Of a stretch of DNA of 16,282 nt, positions 1 to 10,578 are shown one piece after another. Numbering within the stretch: the stretch's first letter is position 1; every line of letters starts with the position of its first letter. Origin of the DNA: Diatrype stigma (lineage: Eukaryota > Ascomycota > Sordariomycetes > Xylariales > Diatrypaceae); contig JAKJXP020000218.1 in NCBI GenBank assembly GCA_022225965.2, forward strand, positions 1 through 16,282, given 5' to 3'. Both the position numbers and the translations under genes were made by a program. The notes under the pieces were generated by a model that was not told where the DNA came from, did not search any database, and was given only the letters and a program-made list of their open reading frames with translations.

Positions 1-1635
<1,635 letters not shown>

Positions 1636-3290
1636 CTAAACGATCGGCACTGGTCCGGCGTTGTTGCTCTTCTCCTCGGCGTCGACGCCTCTGAACTCGA
1701 AGTATTTGTTCCACTCGGGGTCCTCGATCAGGGACTGGGCGAGCTCTTTCTCGAAGCCGATACTGAACTCGTTGCCCTCGTCGTCGCCCGCCGGGGGGTT
1801 GCTCGTTCGCGCCGGGTAGACGACGGCCAGCCCGGAGGTGACGGTGTCGAAGGGGAAACGGAAGGCGTGCGGCTTGGCGAAGCCAAAGTCCGCCTGGCCG
1901 GCTTTTGTATCCCGCCACTCGGTTGTGAAGTTGCTCATGGGCGGAAGGCTGTCGGTGCGCAGGAACAGGGAGGTCTTGTCGCGGATGGGAGCGATGGCCG
2001 TGAGGGCGATGTCCAAGCTCTCCTGCGTGACACCGTTCGTGAGTTGACGGATGTACCTGAGAGAAAGGAATTAGTTAGCACACACCCACAGGCTCGATAA
2101 CGTGTAGGTTGTAGGAGATGAATGGGGAGTACGAGGCTGGGACAAGCAGTCGTTGGCCAGAACCGACATCATGGTGGGAAAGAGGTGATAAGAGGGGCAG
2201 GACAGGAGGATGTCTGTACTTACCAAGCAATCTTAGTCAGAGGTGCCGTAGATATGACCTCCTCGACTGTGAGCGCTGGCACGAGACTGGCTGTGCTCAT
2301 TGCCACAAAGACAACGTTTCCTTGGATGCGCTCCGGCACCGGCGGGTCATGGAAGCGCCTTCGCATATCGACAGCCTCTCCCCATACCAGAGGGGACTTG
2401 GGGTCCGGCTTGAACAGCTTGGCCCTGTGCTTCGACAGCATGCGCCAAATGTACGCCATGTATGCATCGTAGCTCGAGATCCAGTAGCTTCCGTCTTTGG
2501 GGCTCGCCAACTCCTTCAACTCGGCAGTCTTGCTCTTGGGCAGGTGGAACAGGAGCCACTGGCCGACCCTGTGGTCAGGATGCTTTTCCGGTGGCGTAGG
2601 CCCGTCGACGCGCTGGTCCTCGGGAGGGTCCGGCTTGGTGATTCTCGAGAGATCAAGGCAACCCTTGTCCCACGGGGGTAGCTCGGGGTTCTCGGGAGAC
2701 TTCCAGATGGCAGCGCAGTTGTCGGCGAGCTGGTGCATCTCGCCGGCCCAGCCCATGATGTCGTTGGCGTAGTGGTGATGGTGCATCATGAAGACCAAGC
2801 CGCCACGGACGAAGGTGGCCTTGAAGGCAGCGCACTTCGGCTTGCTCTTTGGCTGGGCCTCGGGCTTCTCGCCGTACGTCATGGGGGACACGCCCCATAT
2901 GTCCATATCCCCAAGCGCTTGGGAGACGAAGTGGCGCTTCTCAAGATCATCGAACGAAGGAATCGTATCCTCATACTCGGGGCCGTCAAGCCACTGCACA
3001 TGGAACTGGACGGTATCTTCCTTCCTCTTGTGGAAACACAGGCCGCCTTCGGAGTGCTCCTCAAGCACACCACATAGCTGGCGGCATTGGCTCAAGGTGA
3101 CCTCCAGGCCGCGCTTGAGCACTGGGATGGTCTTGGGCTTGTCCTCGTCGGAGAGGCGGAAGAAGAGAGCGTAGTTGGCATAGACCTGGGCGACGCAGTA
3201 ATCTAGCGTGGACAGCCTGAAGTACTCATCCGAGGGGTCGGATTCCCAGCCAGCGGGATGGAGCTCAAAGACTTCCGGCTTGTTAGACAT
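1636..3290 (-). CDS. BAHD-type acyltransferase (Tri101-like), two exons, intact
   Basis: Likely a cytosolic acyl-CoA-dependent O- or N-acyltransferase of the BAHD superfamily, fungal branch that includes trichothecene 3-O-acetyltransferase (Tri101). The substrate cannot be told from sequence. Model: exon 1 3290-2224 from ATG, intron 2223-2057, exon 2 2056-1636 ending TAG. The join splits a Trp codon (TG|G) and gives 1488 nt, 495 residues, slightly longer than Tri101. Seen: catalytic HxxxD as H173-Y-A-N-D177 inside a run of four His (170-173); an SSYDAYMAYIWR stretch (272-283) matching the family's S-x-D-A-x-x-A-x-x-W segment before the linker; an AVDMRRRF segment (306-313); and DFGFA (412-416) at the place of the structural DFGWG motif. 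No signal peptide or membrane segment. All landmarks are present and in order with no internal stop, so the gene looks functional, although it lies beside a run of decayed genes. No biosynthetic partner gene is visible in the window. Confidence 0.93.
2057..2223 (-). other. GT-AG intron of the BAHD acyltransferase gene (167 nt)
   Basis: The minus strand shows a consensus donor GTAAGTAC at 2223, a branch-point-like TGCTAAC around 2072-2078, a pyrimidine-rich tract and a CAG acceptor ending at 2057. Exon 1 runs into a stop just after the donor. The splice restores the frame and joins two halves of one family domain. It is longer than the other introns in this window. Confidence 0.88.
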
Positions 3291-3968
3291 CTCGGGTGTT
3301 ACGAAAGGGCCGCTATGGGCTACGGTATTAAGGAGGGAATAATAATGTTTCTGGGGTACAAGATGAAGGACGTTGGGGTCGAGGATGAAGATGAAGTTGT
3401 TGGTGGCCAGCGTCGACTATTTGAGGGCTCTTTAAGGGAGACATGTTTCATAAGGCTCGCAAGTTCTGCAAGAGCTGCTTGTCAACGGCCAGGGTTGTAC
3501 AATGGACTGTGGAGGCCATCGATCGATTTCGAAGGATACTGATAGCGACGGTGATAGTGATAGTCCTGACGAAGCACTGGTTTAGAAAATGCAAGCAAGG
3601 GGGCCCGGTCGTACGTAAGACAGGCTGACAAGCTGACAGGGTGCAGCTACCTAGCCGTATATCGTGATATCGGACCGGGCCCTGTCCTTATTAGGGGAGC
3701 GGTTCTAAGCGGCGATGGCCCCCAAGCCGGGCAGCTATTGGCCCCCAGTGTGGGAACCCCGGGACGGATTCGGCAGGACGATCAAGGGGAGGCGATCGAA
3801 CTTCGAAGGGGAGGTCCTCCAAGCCTCTCCTGGCTTCCTGCCTCCCTGCCTCCTTCTGCTCCCCCAGTCCTAGTCCCAGTCCCCTGCGAATATAATAATT
3901 AACCCCCAAGACCCCGTTGATCCCGCCTTTCGAACTATCCGTGCGTTGCAGCAAGCGTGCAGCATGCG

Positions 3969-3996
3969 GCGTGCAGCGTGCAGCGTGCAGCGTGCA
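3969..3996. repeat. GCGTGCA heptamer tandem repeat, 4 perfect copies
   Basis: Four exact, adjacent copies of GCGTGCA (3969-3975, 3976-3982, 3983-3989, 3990-3996), preceded by imperfect copies from about 3955. The unit contains the near-palindrome TGCA. Confidence 0.9.
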
Positions 3997-4370
3997 GGTG
4001 GCCGGCGTGACGGCACACCGGGACGAATGGAGCCCCCGGATGCTATGGGGCGAGCCAGGTTAAAGTATGGGTCTACCACTTTATCAGGATTAATGGCTAC
4101 TACGTCGTATGCAACTAAGCAGCTAAGTAGTATGTACCTAGCTGGTGTGGGCCGAAGTAAGATAAAGGAGACCCGATGAAGGAGCGCCAATACTTTGTAC
4201 AGTTAAATTTACCACAATTCCATACTGTAGCTTAAGTACCTGGTCGACCTGGTCTAGTACTTACATAGGTAGTAGCACCCCAGAAGATCTGTGCCGGGCG
4301 GGACATTCGGGAGGTTTATTAGTGTCAGTTAGTACTTGTTAGTGTTTACTTAGTACTAGAGTTGCCGAGA

Positions 4371-4442
4371 TACGGAGCGGTACGGAGAACATAGCATTAC
4401 TTCCAAGGTTGGCATTTCCTAATCAGCCTTAGGTACTCCGTA
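4371..4442. repeat. TACGGAG words in direct and inverted arrangement
   Basis: TACGGAG occurs at 4371-4377 and 4381-4387, ten bases apart (one helical turn), and its complement CTCCGTA at 4436-4442. Similar TACGGAGTAC-like words are, as I recall, frequent in hypocrealean intergenic DNA. The spacing would suit a dimeric binding site, but no function is established. Confidence 0.4.
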
Positions 4443-4957
4443 CAGACGAGCTATTTCCTTAACAGATAGGATCTGCCGAAACAGTATGCATAAGACTACA
4501 TATGTATCTTCCTAGCAGCCTAGGTAGTAGGTATATTAATATATTGGTAGGAGTTATATTCCCATCCGGCTGCAGCGCTAGTCCTGCGGCAGCCAAGCAG
4601 CCTATCGCTGAAACAGAAGCCGTCATCAAACCCGGAATATCTCCTTGTCACTACTGAGACTCAAGGGGTGATATGTCACAGTATCCCAGCTCTGCTCCCT
4701 ATGTACTATGCATGTTGTAGGCCCTGGACCCCCGATTTAGCTCATGTGCTGAATTCCCATCTCGTGCATGATGAAATGAGATCGAACCGAGTCTCTGCAG
4801 TTCTAGTGCACATCATTGGCTATGCCCTCGTTAACCAATTTTATAGAACCCCCTGCCCCTTTCCAGCGAGTCCCATCAGTTAAACGAAGAGCAAGCGGAT
4901 GCGATAGCTCTGTGGTCACTGGTGCTAGGCTACTATCACTCCTTTATGTCTAGATAT

Positions 4958-6440
4958 CACATTGGCTCAGCCCTTTCAAACTAATAAATCATCTTCTGGA
5001 TTGCGACCTCGAGACGTAAGCCCAATTTCGTCGCCTTGTCGTTCTGGAATACGAATCCAGTCACGATCGAATCATCTTCCCCATCGTACATATCGCACAG
5101 GTGTCCAATATGCTTAGTCTGGTCGCGGACACGATCGAAGGCTAGCGTGAACCCCATAGAGCGATCTGTGGCATCGATGAAGAGCTTCACATCCTTGATC
5201 TGAACGGCGTCACCAGTTGTTGTGATCTTCCGACCATATCTCTCTGCTCTCCTTGCCCCTTACCACCTTCTCTCACCTGGACTTCCATTGTCCTTCTTCG
5301 TCTTTCCGCTGTGTTTTCCCTTCTTCTGGTTTGGCCAAGTACTGTTTGGTTTCTCGTATGATGCTTATGAAGCCAACGGTCTTCTTTTCGAACCCCGAGC
5401 ACTCCGTCGATCAGCTCTCGTACTATCATACCTGTCACGGAAGCTGCACCGCTGGAGTTCCCCATGATAGCAACCCCAAAGCTCATATTGGGCATGAAGA
5501 AGCGACTGGCGAACCCAGATACTGTGCCGTCGTGTCCCACAACTGCGTGGTGCCGATGATAGTGCATTTATCTACCTGCCGCGTACATGGTTGGTTCTTT
5601 AAAGGGCTTTATCCTTCGCGCATTCGGGTTCGGGGAGGACCTAGTCGCAGAAGCCCTCGATACACACCGGTGTTGATTGGGATCTCGCTATCCATGAACG
5701 TTTTGACCGACTTCATAAAATCATTCGCAATGTTAGGACCGGCCCGCTCCTTGGCCCTGTGGACAGTCGGGGCTCTCAAAGCCATGAGCCTGCGAAGTTT
5801 CTTTGTGTTTTAGTAGTAGCTCATCGCGATGCGGTTCGAGGCTCCTTGGGCCCGGGCGCTTCCAGGCTGAAGATAAGTTCATTCCATCTTGAGAGGTCGG
5901 AAAAGGTTTTCACGAAGGAAACACGCACTCGACGGGATATGACGGCACGGTAAACATCATGTTACGGTAGATGTATCTACTAGGGCGGATGGAGGCAGTC
6001 TGGAGGTACCGTAAGTTCCTCGTAACGGACCGTGCATCGTCTGGCTCTGCTGCTCGGTGGCTTATGTAAAGGTTGTCATAGCTATAATGCCTTATAGTGA
6101 GTAGAGCAGCCTCGGTGACCAGATATTAGGACCAGATATTAGGGCCACGTTCACGCGGCCATCCCACTTCCTGTGGCTTAGGTTATCTCCCACTGTACAC
6201 GCTCCCAGATCTTTCAATCCGACATCGCAAAATCGCCAGATAGCAAGTCAGGCATTGTGTCATTGTACTGCACTTCGTGGCACCTCTCATTGTCGTCAGT
6301 CAACAACCCACGGCTGCTGCGATGAATGTGTTGGCACATGCAGCAACGTCGAAGAGCGTATCTGCCGTATACGGTGTTGTTGGTTTTAAGCAGGATATAC
6401 AGGGTAGTCGAGAAGGCCCTCACAAACCACCATCTTTTCG
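4958..6440 (-). pseudogene. Decayed serine beta-lactamase-like gene (PF00144 family)
   Basis: Remnant of a fungal serine hydrolase of the beta-lactamase/D-Ala-D-Ala peptidase-like family, read on the minus strand in pieces that switch frame. In order: TADTLFDVAACANTF (about 6380-6325), where the family has its catalytic SxxK; a DDNER..EVQYNDT..DLL stretch (about 6300-6220) ending in a stop at 6214; an open piece from about 6119 to 5910 containing PDDARSVTRNLRYL and YRNMMFT (the YxN motif); IAMSYY then TAA at 5810-5812; AGPNIANDFMKSVKTFMDS (about 5720-5690); TMYAAGR then TAA at 5568-5570; VVGHDGTVSGF (the HxG motif) with FFMPNMSFGVAIMGNSSG (about 5545-5460); and a C-terminal beta domain with KLFIDATDRSMGFTLAF and FVFQNDKATKLGLRLE (5190-4990). 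A TAG at 4981-4983 precedes the probable original stop (4958-4960). There are at least four stops and several frameshifts. The SxxK is replaced (A-C-A-N), so no active enzyme is possible. I am sure of the family and of the decay; the limits are approximate. Confidence 0.86.
6118..6143. repeat. 13-bp perfect tandem duplication
   Basis: ACCAGATATTAGG occurs twice, at 6118-6130 and 6131-6143, inside the decayed beta-lactamase-like gene. The duplication is not a multiple of three, so it shifts the frame. It fits replication slippage in a gene no longer under selection. Confidence 0.9.
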
Positions 6441-6657
6441 GGGGTATGGAATGGTAAAATTTGACGTGTCTTGATAGAGTATAAAACCCATCAAAAAAGA
6501 TATTTATAACGCATCAGCTGGAAATAATTTATAAGGACGCGTAAAACCATCAAGATTGTCTTTCTGTTGGGCATATCCGGGTATGACCTGATATCCCCCC
6601 ACCTGTGCTCACATCGTCAACTTTGGACTCTTGAGCAAAACGGTGCTTTCTCTCCGC

Positions 6658-7286
6658 ATGGATACCACTGCGTCTTCAGCAAATCCAGAGAATGCTATCT
6701 GGGAAGTTGTGCAAGTTGGATAGGTGGACTTTGTCAAGCGCCGGCTCGAGGATAATCCCAGCCTGATCTGGGCGACAAAGCCCGGCTCCAAGGAGACCAT
6801 TTTCCACCTAGCTCTCGCCAACAACCACAAGGACTGGTAGGGAAAGGTGCCAACCCCGAGTTGATGGACAATGCTGATTGGAAGCCATTGCGGCGAAAGA
6901 CGTGAGACCGCTGTTCCTGCCCGTGGCTGAGCTCCTGCTCCAGTACGGCGCCAATGTTGACTTGTCAACCTTCGACTTAAATCATCCGCGCTCCGTCTGT
7001 GCGCCGCCGGAAATCTTAGCGAACTGGCCCGGATCCTACTATACCGCGGTGCTCGGGTGGATCTGGGAGACATGAACGGCGAGACACCGCTGTTCAAGGC
7101 GGTGGCTGCGCGGGCAACTGACATGGTCAAGCTCTTGCTTCAGTTCAGTATGGCGCAGCAAGGAACGTGACGTCAATCGAGGGCATGACGCTGAAGAGCC
7201 TTGGGGGCGACAACGCGGACATTTGCGTTTCTTACATTCTGCATAGGTCCTCCGTGGACCAAGAGTCTCCAGGCAAATATTACTGA
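6658..7286 (+). pseudogene. Decayed ankyrin-repeat segment
   Basis: Remnant of an ankyrin-repeat protein N-terminus. From an ATG at 6658 the frame reads a short leader (NAIWEVVQVG), hits TAG at 6721-6723, then continues with VDFVKRRLEDNPSLIW and ETIFHLALANNHKDW, an ankyrin repeat, to a TAG at 6838-6840. A shifted frame then gives LVGKGANPELMDNADW up to TGA at 6903-6905; a third gives RPLFLPVAELLLQYGANVDL; next comes GETPLFKAVAARATDMVKLL, a clear ankyrin TPL..A...... VKLLL unit, to a TGA at 7168-7170; the last piece (ARNVTSIEGMTLKSLGGDNA) runs to a stop at 7284-7286. Two premature stops plus at least three frameshifts within about 630 bp exclude a working gene, and none of the breaks has splice signals. 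It lies just upstream of a CorA-like remnant in the same orientation and was probably the N-terminal half of one ankyrin-CorA-like gene. Confidence 0.84.
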
Positions 7287-7329
7287 TTGATACATTGGTG
7301 AATCAGAAGAAAGGATTGAGGGGATGGTG

Positions 7330-9603
7330 TCTGTCTACAGTATCCTGTACGGCCAACGGGCCCGGGGTCATTGAGGGCGATCCATCTTTTCGGTGGTACC
7401 ATCTACCTGCCAATAATGTAAGAAAGGTCAAAGAGACTTCGAATTATCGTGTGGACAAAGTTGTTAACCCACACGATGTTTAGATTGTGTGAGTTGAAAT
7501 ACTCATGCGGAGGCATTTCGCTAAACACAACCCACGAACGGGACAATATACGGAAGCCTTTGCTGCTAATCTCGGCATGAGACGTACTCAGAGACCATCA
7601 CCTCATGTTCACCTCGAAAGGTTCATTCATTCAACCATTTTGCCGAAAGGTTGGGGTATGTCAGTCCTATAACTCGATGGCACAATACTAATCTGCAAAA
7701 TATGAAGTTATCACTGAATGAATCTACCACTGGAATGTCTAGATATATCAGGGCTTTTGTAAGGCACAAAAGCACTATCCTTCCTCGTATATTCACTGAC
7801 ATTGAATTCAGGTACCATATCTACATTTTGAGATTAAAGGGGCTATTAAGCCATGTTCGAGGCTGTCTCCAAGGCCATCGACGAACTGGCATTCCAACCT
7901 CTACCCAGGCGTAATCGTGTCCCGGCCGGGAACACCGAAGAAGGGCGACCGAAATCCGACGGCTCTAACAAGCACAATACTCGTTAAAGCCAATTGGATG
8001 GTTTTCGCAGTGAGCTAAACACCGGCAAAGGCACCATCTTATCTCCAGACACATTTCACAAGATCTCATTCAGGGGTATTTGAAACCTGGGGTGGGCGAC
8101 AAGGTACCGTCGCTGTAAATCCACCGCACTTTCGACCATCACTTCTACATTCACCTGACCAGCACCTCCAGGAGAGGCATTTATCAGGTAATACGAAGAT
8201 ATACCTACAGCTGATTTGTTGACGTGGATCCAAAGATATTCATGGTGGACCAACTCTGGTTATGGGTACTAGATGACGGTAATATTGCTGCAATCCAACG
8301 GGCGAGGCCAACACTAACTAACAATCATGCCAGATACCGTCATTATCCGCTAGGTACCCATTGCGATGGGACTCATGCTCGACGGGCCATGCCGGTTGAA
8401 CGTCGAGAAACCAACACAACGATATGGGCCCGGAGGGTCCAACGACATGGGATAGATTTGGTATCCAGGGTAATGTTCCGTTTAATATTCATCAGGTCAT
8501 CACATGGTACCTAAAGGAGGTTGGGCGAGAGTCTATTACGAATGCTAACAATTTGTGCCGCGTGATAACATCTGCATGTCTTAATGCGTTTGATCATCAC
8601 GAACACCCGATGAGTTCACTTTTTTTTACTTTGCCGAGCATGCTATTGGTCAGGTGGTAAGCTTTTTTTTTTAAACGATGCTGTTGAGAAATATCTGAGG
8701 AACCAGCAAGATATACATGGTTAACATAATCTCAGAAACAATACATGACAAGACTGCTGAGCGCTTTCGAGAGTTTCGCCTGCTCTCGGACGCATCTGCC
8801 GCGAGCAACGAGATCTTATCCGCTATGGATATCAAGATTGGGATAGAGACGAGGTTTTTGGGCGAGATTGAAGATATTAAAGACGAGCCTAGCATACTAC
8901 GATTGGTGCTCAAGACCAAGAACGCGTTACGGAAGAGCTAAATACCTTACTCGGCGATCTACAACAACCCCCCCTCCGATCATGTAAAAGGCCTTACTAC
9001 TGCTGCCGCTCTGGGTGTCATAAGCTACACTTTCAAGGGCAACCAGGTGTTTAAAAGCCACCTCGCCAGAATTGAAAGGATGGAGCCCCTGACAAATAAA
9101 CCTGTTCAATCTGTACGTACTTCGTATAGTGGCCATGTTTGACATCCACTAAGCAGTCTTAGTATATTGCTGAATCCCACGAAAATTCGCTCGCTCTTAA
9201 AACTCAAACAACAGCATACCACCTTACCCGAGACTCACTAAACACGCAAGCAAATTGAGTATACGTCGCGCCAGACGCACGTCGCGACGTCTTACAATAA
9301 AAAGGTTGCCGACCCGGTGAACTTGGCTCGACAACAGGCTGAAGAGACGGCCAGACAAGGCAATGGAATTCTACCCTTTATCGTAGTGACGGTGGTTTTT
9401 GTGAGTTTTTCCCCATAAAAACAAAAACCGTAATGGTTGAGGTTACTGACTGGTCGATTTAGCTTCTACTATACTTCATGACCTCGTTCTTCACCATTGA
9501 GCTCGATGCATTTCCCTTCAACAACGATGGGAATATGCCTCTTGGTATCGTCTTGAGGGTTATCTGTATGGACGCGGAGAAAGCGCTGGAAAAGCGTTGC
9601 TAA
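7330..9603 (+). pseudogene. Decayed CorA-like membrane protein (fungal ankyrin/CorA type)
   Basis: Fragments follow the order of fungal proteins annotated as CorA-like Mg2+ transporter/ZntB-like. They are FRWYHLPANN (7388-7417); RTFDHHFYIHLTST with YQVIRRYT (about 8125-8205); KIFMVDQLWLWVLDDG (about 8233-8280); NIHQVITWYLKEVGRESI, ANNLCRVITSACLNAFDHHE (8487-8610); FREFRLLSDASAASNEI, ETRFLGEIEDIKDE (8765-8890); TEELNTLLGDLQ in a shifted frame (8930-8965); VFKSHLARIERMEPL (9047-9112); and an open exon 9251-9400 ending in RQQAEETARQGNGILPF plus the first membrane helix. After an intron (9401-9462) comes LLLYFMTSFFTIELDAFPFN, where this fungal group has MTSFF in place of the CorA GMN motif, then a stop at 9601-9603. 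Stops and frameshifts interrupt the middle (for example after YTYS and before the FREFR block). The C-terminal third is best preserved. An intron at about 9113-9250 is possible. The family is recalled, not searched. Confidence 0.8.
9401..9462 (+). other. Retained GT-AG intron inside the CorA-like remnant (62 nt)
   Basis: Donor GTGAGT at 9401, a TTACTGAC branch-point-like sequence, and a TTTAG acceptor ending at 9462. It joins in phase 0 the first transmembrane helix (..PFIVVTVVF) to LLLYFMTSFF, the segment that follows it in the family. The splice signals are still intact although the rest of the gene has decayed. Confidence 0.8.
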
Positions 9604-9710
9604 AGCGTTATATTGAAGGTTGCAAAGGCCACTGTCACGATGGCAAAGCTCGAGTAGACCGTGGTTCCAATGGATGACAAATGCTGGAGGAACCTGACCA
9701 CGCGTTCGGG

Positions 9711-10380
9711 TCAAGGGCCCATGGTCGCACCATGAATTCGATACAAGATGCCAAGAACGAGAATCAAGAAGGCGGCAACGATAGCTATATATCCATAGGC
9801 ACTTACGTCAGATGAACCATTGCCTTTCCCGAAGGTGAAGGACGCACAAGAAAACCGACGTGACGGCTTCCGTCTGAGATTGTGTCCCGGCGCATATGAA
9901 ATTGAGAGGCTCGATTTGTTTAGCATCCCGTAAAGCCTGGACCAGATTAGACGGGCGGGCATCACAGATCCACGGGTGGGAGCTGGTTCTTGCACATAGC
10001 CCGACATAACCTACTCAGACCTCTCGAAGACTATTACCATTGACGGATGTATCATAATGAGCGGACAAGGTCCCGTTGTCTACAGAAGTTGGCGCTGGAT
10101 ATCCAGTCGGTAGGACAAGGACATGATGTAGATACTGCCCAGGGAGTTGGTGGTAGAACCAGGCAGCAGAACTTAGTTTAAATCCATTCAGCGTGAACCA
10201 GTCGAAATAATGAAACAGTCTTTGAAGTAAACATGCGTTATTGACGAAAGTGGGACTGGGCAACTAATGGTCTAATAGGACAACAATCACCGCCAACAGA
10301 GATAGTCGCAAGAGGTTGACAGGCCAGCGGGGACCTGGTGTTGAAAGCACTACGGGTTCATCAGCAACAGCAGGGGCCCG
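9711..10380 (-). pseudogene. Possible decayed small membrane protein (Fig1/SUR7-like topology)
   Basis: Not recognised with certainty. Minus-strand pieces are a hydrophobic segment NLLRLSLLAVIVVLL (about 10320-10275), then TAG at 10264-10266. An open piece follows with LPGQYLHHVLVLPTGYPAP and SVDNGTLSAHYD to a TGA at 10015-10017; the same frame continues as VGYVGLCARTSSHPWIC, NLVQAL, EPLNFI to a TGA at 9808-9810. In another frame there is a second hydrophobic helix IAIVAAFLILVLGILY (about 9790-9740). The order TM1, extracellular loop with GYxGLC...WxC, (D/E)PLN, TM2 resembles the Fig1/SUR7-like claudin-fold proteins and parallels the plus-strand gene next to it. Both in-frame stops could be C to T changes (CAG to TAG, CGA to TGA). 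The TM3-TM4 half is missing. A consensus GTAAGT donor at 9806-9801 is present. It could instead be an unrelated secreted or membrane protein. Confidence 0.38.
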
Positions 10381-10578
10381 CCGCCCTCGTAACTGCAAAG
10401 ACCGCCGTACTTGTGATATTTCTCCGGAGCTAGCTTGCAGATCACGTATGTTCTCGCCGTATTCCCTAATTACCTAGAATATGAATTTTCATATCGGAAC
10501 GGCTCACTGCTTTCATTCCATGCTGACGAAGCTTCTTGGTAGACACAGTCTCGGTAACTTCATCTCCCCCACCCGGTC

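Larger units (their letters stand above)
3291..4957. other. Intergenic region upstream of the BAHD gene
   Basis: No gene is supported here. The first few hundred bases (3291-3640) are the 5' flank of the minus-strand acyltransferase and should hold its leader and promoter, but I see no decisive TATA box or operator. The region also contains a GCGTGCA tandem repeat (3969-3996), copies of TACGGAG and its complement (4371-4442), and scattered TAGGTA/TACCTA words, which are common in ascomycete intergenic DNA. ORFs at 3691-3954, 3946-4179 and 4668-4883 have no recognisable motifs and low-complexity composition. Confidence 0.6.

Noticed and set aside
2118..3174. Several long plus-strand ORFs opposite the BAHD gene
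   Set aside because: They are antisense shadows of the GC-rich acyltransferase exons with no family similarity.
6658..7286. Ankyrin segment as an intact gene with several introns
   Set aside because: The breaks lack donor, branch and acceptor signals, and two in-frame stops sit inside or next to repeat units.
8927..9145. 72-codon minus-strand ORF
   Set aside because: Antisense to the CorA-like remnant, which shows family similarity on the plus strand at the same place.
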